A DNA stretch of 64,000 bases from Fallopia convolvulus (taxonomy: Eukaryota > Streptophyta > Magnoliopsida > Caryophyllales > Polygonaceae). The notes under the pieces were generated by a model that made no database searches, was not told the origin of the DNA, and was given only the letters and a program-made list of their open reading frames with translations. The translations under genes and the position numbers were made by a program. The DNA is taken from assembly GCA_964016875.1 (NCBI GenBank), contig OZ024720.1, positions 17,906,242 through 17,970,241 of the forward strand, given 5' to 3'. Shown piece by piece: positions 56,017 to 64,000 of the stretch (the first letter of the stretch is position 1; every line of letters starts with the position of its first letter).

Positions 56017-56972
56017 GTGCCGCTTGTTTTACGATGTACTGCGGAAGAACAAGAAGTTCGAGTGGACTCGGCCCACGAGACGGCCTTTCAACAGCTTAAA
56101 CAGTACCTGTCCAACCCGATGATGTTGTCCAAACCCGAGGATGGTGAGAATCTTCTATTATACTTGGCGGTGACCGAAGCTGCCATCAGCGGTGTACTAG
56201 TGCGTGAGGATCAAGGCGACCAACTACCAATATACTACGTCAGTCGCACCCTGATTGCAGCGGAGACACGTTATTCGTCTTTGAAAAAGTTAGTCCTTGC
56301 TTTGGTCATGGCTTCCGCGAAGCTAAGGTCGTACTTTGAGTCCCACCCCATCACTGTCCGCACAAACTACCTATTGAAGGCCATACTGAGGAAGTCAGAG
56401 ATCACCGGGCGAATGGCCAAATGGGCAATACATCTGAGCGGTTTCGATATCGCCTACGAGCCGAAAGCGGCGATCCGAGTCCAGGCGCTAGCAGACTTTG
56501 TGGCCGATTTCATCCCTACATTAGAAGAAGAAGCCAAACAGCAAGAAGGCTTCGTAACAGAAGATGAGAATTCCGGAATCTGGACTTTGCATACGGACGG
56601 AGCTTCTAACAGCCGGAGAATAGGGATCGGAGTAGTGCTGAAATCCTCCGGGGGGACAGGATAGCACAGGCGGTACGGTGCGCCTTCGTAGCCACTAACA
56701 ATGAGTCAGAGTACGAGGCATTAATACTGGGGTTGACGATCGCCAAGGACCTTGCTGTCAAAGAAATAGAGGTAAAGTGTGACTCGCTGCTGATCGTAAA
56801 TCAGATTCTGGGGATCTTCGTCGCCAGAGACGCTAGGATGGCAGCGTACGTGGAAAAGGTTAAGGAAATCATATGCGAGTTTGAGACTTTCGCCATCCAG
56901 CATGTCCCTAGGGAAGAAAACGCACAGGCTGATGCCCTAGCCAACTTAGCCTCCGCTTTAGATCCTGAGTAG
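56017..56972 (+). pseudogene. S RNase H plus second, archaeal-type RNase H
   Basis: First RNase H: LLLYLAVTEAAISGVLVREDQGDQLPIYYVSR near 56150-56250 and the end block ADFVADFIP. Second: TLHTDGASNSRRIGIGVVL near 56585-56640, then NNESEYEALILGL and VKCDSLLIVNQI in a shifted frame to 56972, ending HVPREENAQADALANLAS. The dual arrangement identifies the Tat lineage. A frameshift near 56660 splits the second domain. Confidence 0.85.
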
Positions 56973-57261
56973 TTCACATCGATCCCCTTGGTACATGTGC
57001 TAGTTCCAGCAATCAAACGGGAGGCTGGTTCGTCAGAACAGGAAACACTGGACGACCCACTGACGGCCAGAGGAAAAGGGGCAGAAATGAGGGAAAGTTG
57101 TCATCCCTTGGAGATGCTTGACATCGAGGATCTCGGGCGGCGGGAAAATTTCGGCAGCGAAAGCCTCGGGATGCCGGGTAGCGAGGATTTTCAAGCAGAA
57201 AGAATGCCTGATGGTGAGGATCCAGCAGATACCTCCCAAAACAAAGAGTGTTGGACAAGAC

Positions 57262-58485
57262 CCTACTTGTAGTGGCTCGATCATGGGCAGCTACCGGCGG
57301 AGAAGTCCGAGGCAAGGGCACTCCGAATGAGAGCCACCCGCTACAATGTAAAAGATGGCGTTTTATTCAAGCAATCCGCAGCAAGAACTTCACTCCGCTG
57401 CGTAACAGAAGCAGAGGTACCCGGGATACTCAAAGAACTCCACGAAGGAGAATGTGGAAACCATTCCGGGGGGCGTAGCCTCTCGAACAAAGCCCTCAAC
57501 ATGGGATACTATTGGCCTACCATGCGTCAAGACGCTGCAGAGTACTCTAAAAAATGCGAAGCTTGCTAGAAGCATGCTCCAACCCCTCACCGGCCACCGG
57601 AACCGCTACACCCAACGCTGACCCCATGGCCGTTCATGAGGTGGGAGATGGACATCGTGGGGAAACTATCGCCATCTTCAGGCCAGCGAGTATTCTTCTT
57701 AGCAGTCACGGATTATTTCTCCAAATGGATCAAGGCCGAGGCATACAAAGAGATCAAGGAGTCCCACGTGGTGGCGTTCATTAAAAAGCATATTATTTTC
57801 CGCTTTGGGATACCCTCGGAGATCATCTATGATAACGGGTCACAGTTCGTCGGCAAGAAAACCCGCGATTACTGCCGGCAGTGGAACATAGACCTAATAA
57901 CCTCTACTCCTCGCTATCCGCAAGCTAACGGACAAGCAAAATCCAGCAATAAGGTTATCATAAGCAATCTTAAGAAGCGGCTTGTTAAGGCCAAGGGGCG
58001 CTGGGCAGACGAGCTTCCCTACGTCCTGTGGGCCGACAAAACCACCCCAAAGGCCGCCACTGGGCAGTCACTGTTCTCCTTGGTGTACGGGTGCGAAGCA
58101 ATATCTAGCTGAAGTCACCATGCCAACTGCACGGTACGAACTACAGACACCCGACCAAAACGTCGCCGAGCTGGCAGCTGATCTCGATACTTTGGAAGAA
58201 CTAAGGGAAAGAGCACGATTGCGCCTTGCTAGGCACCAACAACAGGTAGCTTGGAGTTACAACAAGAATGTACGGGTCAGAGCTTTTTCCATCGGCGAGT
58301 GGGTCCTTCGAAAGGTGTTCCAGAATACTGCTGAAACAAACGCGGGAAAACTTGCTCCGGCTTGGGAAGGGCCCTACAGGATAGCCGGCATCACCGGGCA
58401 AGGGGCTTACCGACTAGAATCTAGAGATGGGAAATCCGTCTAGTGTAGTTGGAATGCTACGCACCTACGGAAGTACCATTTCTGA
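57262..58485 (+). pseudogene. S integrase
   Basis: Zinc region: LHEGECGNHSGGRSLSNKALNMGYYWPTM and KKCEAC (57435-57569). TAG at 57567 follows. Core: EMDIVGKLSPSSGQRVFFLAVTDYFSKW with first D, IIYDNGSQF with second D; the glutamate-bearing NGQAxxxNKVI block is partly changed (NGQAKSSNKVI lacks the glutamate at the usual spot). C-terminal GKLAPAWEGPYRI matches GPY/F. A frameshift near 58100 and TAG at 58441 follow. Confidence 0.85.
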
Positions 58486-59458
58486 AAGAGTGCCCCAGTC
58501 GCCAGAAACGGCCCAATAAACCAAAGTAAAACTCAAGCCCCGGTACAAATTGACATCGTTAACTCAAAACGTTTGTGTTACATTCTCTCCAGAAAAAAAC
58601 AAAAGAAAAGAAAAAGGCACTCCGAAGAAGTTACTCTCGGCAGACACCGCCAGAAAAGAGAAACCTCGGTACACCAAGAAAGCAGGAGATAAAACGATAA
58701 AATGGTATGTGCGCTCCGAAATCACAAATATGACGCTTGTAGTCCAACAGAGTTTTCTTTTTTAAAAACATAATTACATGGCACAGGAAATAATCTCCTA
58801 GACGCCCGCTATCCGGCAGAGTCGCCAGTCATGAGTATCCTCGAGAGGTCACTTCCCAAAAGCTCGCCAGTCGGCGTCGTGGATCCATCCCCGGGTCGCC
58901 AGCTCCACCAGCAAATGCCAGATTTTCAACGGTCATCGTCAGGGCACTGCGGGAAACGACGGACACTGTCCTTCGCGCGCCTTCCAAGTAGGTAACCTTC
59001 TTCACCAGCAGGCGCTCAGAATAAACCCCAAGTCACCCATAACGCTGGTCAAGGTTTTCCTCACACATCGAGCCATAGCTATGCACTTCCTAAGCACTCA
59101 GCCTTCTGCAGGGGCTGCTTGGACACTAGTTGGCAAGCGGCAGAGGAACACATGCACAAACGCCAGCAAAAAACACAAACAAACAAGAAACACAAGAGTA
59201 GATAAACACCCCCGCCCCTTGACGGGTGCAAAAGAAACACATTGTCCTAGTGGCCTTGCCACCATCTGCAAACCCTCAGAAGACGCCCGATAAAACGGCT
59301 CGTCCGTGAGGTACTACTTGTCCTTCACAAAAACCAAAAGAACAGGAATTATTTACAAACGGCCTAAGGCGCCAGATTTCTTGACATCCATGAAGAAATT
59401 ATGCAGGGTTCCCAGAAACTCCTGTCTCCTCCATTTGCTCGCCACCCTCCAGGTTCGC
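58486..59458. other. S noncoding region after integrase
   Basis: No supported gene. It separates the sense pol from the antisense ORF, as in other Tat elements. Confidence 0.6.
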
Positions 59459-61279
59459 CTATTCCGTTGCGATCGGTGGAGAACCCAACAGAGATGCAAT
59501 GCGAGCCGAGGGTACACCGTCGGGAAAGGAGTCCAGGAACTGCTCGTTGAATTTGTGCGCATCCCCGACCGAAAGCTTCCCTGCTTCAAACTCCCTGATA
59601 GTCTCGAGCCGTGCCAGCATACTGAAGAAGGCCCCGATATCCTCCGCGTCCGCTTTTCCCATGGAAGGCACACCAACAGCCTTCGCCTCAAGGTCCCTCA
59701 CCCTAGCTTCCTGAGTAGCAATCACTCGTTCCATCTCTGCGACCCGCACCTTTGCAGCCTCCTCCTGAGCGGCCAGAGCCTTGGCCCGAGCAGCGGACCA
59801 TTCTCGAGCCTAATCAACCTCCTCGCGGTACTTTGCGACCTCTTTCTTTTCGCCGTTCATGCTCAGAGAATTCCTTGTCCATCTTATCAATGAACAGTCC
59901 GACTTCTTGAAAAAGTTGTATACAACGGGAGAGAAAGTTAGGACACAGCCCCAGGCGAGCCACTAGCCGTGGCCATCAAATAAACGGAATAAGGGACTAG
60001 TTACGTTCCAGGCTCCCAAGCCTACCTTAGTTGCCATGGCATGAGCAGAAACAAGAGTCGAGTACTTCTTGAAGTTGGGATCCCAGTACCACTGGAGGGA
60101 TTGCCAATCGGAAGACGCGTCGTCCTGAAGGTCCAGAGAGTCGTCGTTGCTCCGAGCAGGGCGCTTGCGAGAAGTTTTGGGGGCGTCCGACAACTCTTTC
60201 TTGACGGCAGGGGTAGTTGGAGGCTTCGAATCACTAGAGCGGGTCTTCTTGAGGATCAAGTCTGAAGCAGAAAAGGAAGAGCCCGACTTGCGCGCCCGTG
60301 TTTCTGGAGATAGGGAAAAGGGGAAGTTAGACGACATAAAGGCGGCCTCGCAAAATCACCAAGCGACGAAACTTACCCACAGAAGGACCAGAAGCGTGGG
60401 TTGAATTTGGCATCGCAGACATCCTGACAACAGGAAGGCGGACCTTTTCGCTATCTCCTTCTGAATCCGATGAAGTCGCACTACCCTCGTTCTCCAAAGA
60501 CCCGTCTGATGGCTCGGTAAGAGATGCTCCAAATGTCCTTTACGCGGAGGTAAGCTTGAAAAGCTTCGACAGAACTCTCTCCGAACCGCTCGGTGGCTCA
60601 ACGTTATCCGGGATACTTGCTAAACAAGGGAAAAGAGGATAAATAGGTGTTAAAATGGCTTCATCAGTCAATACAAAAGAAGAACATAACTCTTACTAGC
60701 GGGGTTCCATTTGTCATGCAAGAACATACGGCTCTCAGGGGTCAGGGATGCAATCTCAACAAAGAAAAAATGGTTTGCCCAACCCTTCCCATTAACCTTG
60801 GTGTTTAAGACGAGAGGTTGGCGAGCGGTTCAGGACTGTAAAATAAAGCGTCCCTTCCTGACGGTGGTAATACGGTAGGCCTGAAGTAGGTTTGAGACCG
60901 TAAAGTCCACACCCGCAACCTCTGCCATCCGACTCACCTAGAAGAGAATCTTCCATGCAGAAGGAAGTAGCTGTGCAGGGGAAAGCTTGAATCGGGCCAG
61001 GAATTCCTGAACTATGGGGGGAAAGGGGAACTGACAGGATATGGTGAAAGGAAATTCAAAAAAGCAAGCCCAGCCGGGGCAAACCCAGTCCGAGCACTCG
61101 GCTTCGGGACACAAGGCCACTACATCCCCAGGAAACCCTCCCTCCAGAATAATTTGATGCATCTCCTCTAAAGTCATCGTGTTTGGGTCCCTATCGCACT
61201 CTTGGAGTATGCCCGAAGGCAGAAAACCATGTTTGGAGACCGCTTTGTCCCTCGCCATTAAGGAATTAGCGGGAAACAT
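59459..61279 (-). pseudogene. S antisense ORF (putative gypsy-type transposon protein), spliced
   Basis: Minus-strand gene starting at ATG 61279. Exon 1 runs to 60697 and contains ACFFEFPFTISCQFPFPP and VQEFLARFKLSPAQLLPSAW, features of the antisense ORFs of Tat-type elements. Intron 1 (60696-60620, GTAAGA...TTTAG) and intron 2 (60376-60304, GTAAGT...CCAG) both join exons in the same reading frame. Exon 3 (60303-60026) is lysine/serine-rich and ends WDPNFKKYSTLVSAHAMATK at a GTAGGC donor; a third acceptor near 59906 is less certain because the frame does not join cleanly. The last part (to 59459) is coiled-coil. Breaks: TAG 60938, TGA near 60830, TAA near 60546, TAG near 59812. Role unknown. 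Confidence 0.75.
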
Positions 61280-61526
61280 GGAAAATAAAGAGGAAGGAAG
61301 GGCGAGAGATTCGTACCTCGGGAGAGATCAACAACAGAGCAGTGAATGATGGATTACCCCAGTGAGGCGCAGTAAATATAGCAAGCCGACGTCTTTTCGC
61401 CTGCAACTCAAAGCGCGTAGAAAGATCCGGGCTCTACACATGGGGGATCTACGATGGCAACGATCTCGGAGACCAACAGGCGAAAAGATTTGGCGAATTC
61501 AAATTCCCCCAATCTTTTGGGGCTAT
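61280..61526 (+). other. S 3' end and polypurine region
   Basis: No gene. The end reads ccccaatcttttggggctat directly before the 3' LTR at 61527; the gggg run is the likely PPT. The promoter of the antisense ORF should also lie here or in the LTR. Confidence 0.65.
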
Positions 61527-61813
61527 TGTTGGGCCTAGAAATCACCAGCCCATTAGGCGACCCAGCCCGCTAGCACAAGAGTTCAGCCACGAGGCCCGGA
61601 TCACCGAAAAATCTCCCAAACAACAAGGCCGTTGGTTGAATCACGACGACAACCGCCCGGAAGATGGGTCTCGACACGTGGGGGAATGGAGCCACGATCG
61701 GAGGAGCAGGAAGACGGAAGTTGAGACCAGTTACATGGCTTAAATATAAGGGGTAGGCCGAAGGAAAAGATCATCGAATGGTAACCGAACTTACTAAGTT
61801 GTACTTGAGAAAC
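61527..61813 (+). repeat. S 3' LTR, left part, cut by T
   Basis: Matches 52624-52910 and stops at gagaaac where T begins. The remaining ~110 bp should reappear right of T beyond the window. Confidence 0.88.
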
Positions 61814-62964
61814 TGATAGGCGTGAAGTGGTCGTGCAAATCACGGCTATACAAAAGAGTCCTAACAACCTAAAGACTGTAGTCTTAGGGAAGTAAGGGTC
61901 GAATCCACAGGGAGGAGATTTATCTTTTTATGTAAGTTTTATGTCAATTAAAGTAAAAGGGGTTTTTAGAATTAAGCTAACTATTGAGAATGCAAAAAAT
62001 AGCAAAGCAAATAAAGTTGGAGTTTTTATCAAATTAGGGAAACACTTAGTCAACCAGAGATCCACATTCGTATGACAAGTTGATCATCGATTCACTCAAT
62101 ATCGCATGCATATGGAATTCCAATTCCTTTTCAAAGATAATTAATAGCACAGCCAGATACTATCAATCCTAACTAATTGAATAACCCTGAAACTATCAAG
62201 ATTCAATTCAAAAGCAGCATGAAGAATAGGAATATAATCAGGATACAATTCTAGCATAAAACAACCAGCTTTTATACTAGAATGCAATTTATTTCTGCAA
62301 TAGACTAGCACAACCAGATACTAGTACAATGCAGTTTGCTACTATGAAATAGAGAAACTCAACCAGTAATTTCTCTAGATCTAGCAATTGAGATTCAATA
62401 ACAACAACCCTAGAAATTGTTGAAATCAATCACATAAACAATTCAAGCAAGAGAGAATAAATAATTCCATGCAATAGATAAAGAGTAGAAATCTCACAAC
62501 TGAAAGTCAAACGATGCTTCAAACTGTCTGACTAAGCAAAAGGGCTTAGTTCTCCACGAAAAGCTAAAACTCAAAGTCTGAAAGAGAAAATATGATAATA
62601 ATGTCTGAATGAGAGATGCAACTCTCTAAAACCTAATATATCAAACTAGGTCTAAAAAGTCTATCCAAAAATACATATATCTCGGATCAAAGCTGACATA
62701 GGAAGAACCAATGGAAATAAAACACGTGTCGCTCAATAGATCTCCGCGTTGGCAGGGGCGGCGGGTGCCGCCGGTCTGGCGGCGGGTGCCGCCAGCAGCA
62801 AAATGTCGGTCTTCACCTTCTCTTCAATTCAGCTCTAAAAACTCCAATAATATGTATCTTCGGGTCTTCTTCTTCCTAGTTGTAGATAGCATATAAAATA
62901 CCTAAAAACACCATAAAGTCATGCTAAAACTCCTCCTAAATACACAATATAATTGTGTATATCA
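61814..62964 (-). repeat. T 3' LTR
   Basis: On the plus strand it starts TGATAGGCG and ends ...GTGTATATCA. On the minus strand the PPT aagtgtgggggagtt precedes it. One palindrome pair lies at 62757-62793. Confidence 0.82.
62757..62793. other. T palindrome pair
   Basis: Two identical sites ggcggcgggtgccgcc at 62757-62772 and 62778-62793, 21 bp apart. Arms GGCGGC/GCCGCC with a 4-bp centre. This is a GC island in an otherwise AT-rich LTR. Confidence 0.88.
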
Positions 62965-63782
62965 AACTCCCCCACACTTGAATCTCACTCGTCCCTGAGT
63001 GACTCAGAAAACTATCACTCATAAAATCTATAATCCCCAAATCATCAAAATGCAAGGAAGCTTACAAAGAGGAATAAACGCATTCTCATGCAAGCTCAAC
63101 ACCACACCTAATCAAAAAAATATAGCAAATAAGCTCCAACTACCTACCCTACTCAACATCAACATAAGTGAGCAAATCATCATCAACATCAAAGCAACAT
63201 AATGCTCAACTCAAACCACCAAACAATCCTCAATATCCATCAAAACATCAAACATCATACCACCAAAAACTAACCACTAATAAGTCCATCAAAAACACCA
63301 ATAAAGAGAGTGAAAATCTCCATAAAGCTACACCTTATACCTCCAAATGAAAACCTACCCAAAACACTCCTATACTCCACTTCTTATGTCGCATGCGCCG
63401 GTAAAAAAAAATAGTCCTAAAACACTCTTTTTTCTTTCACTCATTTTGCGTAGGCGCCTTTTCAGGTTTTCACCTAACACTCTCATTTCATTTTTCAATA
63501 ATGGACTCACCAACTCATACCACTCGGAATCTATTTTTGCCAAGGCCTAGTGCCTGCCAGATTACCTGCTTATTACCTAGACCGCCCTTTCGGGTTTTCA
63601 GCCTATCCCAGGATTTTATTTGCCTTTTTTCAATTTTTATGGCTCTTTTTTTTTTAATTTTAAGTTTTTTTTTATAGCATATCAATAATAATATAATTCC
63701 AACTCCCCCACACTTAAAACACACATTGTCCTCAATGTAGTAAAGACAAGATAAAATAAAGGGGAAGTAAAGAATAATACCA
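62965..63782 (-). other. T polypurine tract and 3' noncoding region
   Basis: The PPT is at 62965-62980 (caaactcccccacactt on the plus strand). A second purine-rich ggggga-like tract lies at 63703-63716, resembling the tatgggggaggg box that follows the second ORF in P (near 14730). No gene is seen. Confidence 0.7.
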
Positions 63783-64000
63783 CTACTGATCAGATGGCGG
63801 TGGTGGATACGGTGGATAGTCAGGATATGAGGGATAAGCGGGCCACACTCCCTGGAAAAACTGAGCCTGCTGCTGAAAATAGCTAGTCTGCTGCTGGAAA
63901 AACTGAGACTGATCCTGATGGAACTGATGGATCCGGTCTATAGAAGTAGACAAAGCAGACTGCTGAGTAAACATCTCATCTTGACGGACGGAAAGCTGAC
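63783..64000 (-). CDS. T second ORF (ATHILA-type), C-terminus only
   Basis: The minus-strand frame enters from the right edge and stops at 63783. It is glutamine-rich (FHQDQSQFFQQQTSYFQQQ) and ends in a proline/tyrosine tail (YPSYPDYPPYPPPPSDQ), like the QYPQYFPPPGPSQ tail of P and the glutamine-rich tail of M. The conserved domain lies beyond the window. Confidence 0.65.
   Translation of the reverse strand, partial: QLSVRQDEMFTQQSALSTSIDRIHQFHQDQSQFFQQQTSYFQQQAQFFQGVWPAYPSYPDYPPYPPPPSDQ

Larger units (their letters stand above)
52624..61813 (+). mobile_element. Element S: Tat-lineage Ty3/gypsy with two RNase H domains
   Basis: Order is LTR, PBS, gag, protease, truncated RT, RNase H, a second (archaeal-type) RNase H, integrase, a noncoding region, an antisense ORF, PPT, and a 3' LTR cut by T. 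Two RNase H domains and an antisense 3' ORF are characteristic of the Tat lineage. Coding regions carry several TAG stops and a large RT deletion, so S is defective. Confidence 0.88.
61814..64000 (-). mobile_element. Element T: Athila-like element on the minus strand, partial
   Basis: A 1151-bp LTR, PPT, 3' noncoding region and the C-terminus of a second ORF, running off the right edge. The 3' noncoding text (gcaggtaat, ccgaaagggt, tcctgggat boxes near 63560-63615) matches P in reverse, so T and P are relatives with unlike LTRs. Confidence 0.82.

Overview
The window is plant nuclear DNA, most likely eudicot heterochromatin. Nearly all of it is LTR retrotransposons nested inside one another. 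I found no convincing host gene, rRNA, tRNA, CRISPR array or bacterial-type operon. Names M, P, U, V, Q, R, S and T are my own labels.

Left block (1-45275) is a four-level nest. V is a Ty1/copia Sirevirus-like element on the plus strand. Its 5' LTR is cut by U, a Ty3/gypsy Tat-like element on the minus strand. The U gag is cut by M, an Athila-like element on the minus strand with gag-protease and an ATHILA-type second ORF but no RT or integrase. The M second ORF is cut by P, a full Athila-like element on the plus strand. After inserting, P was amplified in place. There are three P LTRs (3934, 15352, 26768) and two near-identical internal regions lacking PBS and 5' gag. After every LTR come the same target-site copy (ctcaa) and the same 1.66 kb of M flank. 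This fits tandem duplication of P plus its flank, then LTR-LTR recombination that removed the intact first copy.

Middle block (45276-52623) holds a possible LINE fragment, AT-rich DNA, a decayed minus-strand element Q (LTRs 46808-47370 and 51721-52269), and R, an internally deleted Ty3/gypsy element inserted in Q with a perfect 5-bp target-site duplication.

Right block (52624-64000) holds S, a Tat-lineage element with two RNase H domains, a large RT deletion and an antisense 3' ORF that appears to contain introns. Its 3' LTR is cut by T, another Athila-like element on the minus strand that leaves the window.

The most unusual signal crosses the elements. P, M, V, Q, T and weakly U each carry a short inverted-repeat motif, usually in pairs or triplets about 21-22 bp apart. 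The half-site is specific to the element (P and Q share one): CCGCG in P and Q, GTCGG in M, AAGTC in V, GGCGGC in T. Copies lie in LTRs, UTRs and the variable linkers of coding regions, and in P they fall in all three reading frames, so the DNA or RNA rather than the peptide appears to be maintained.
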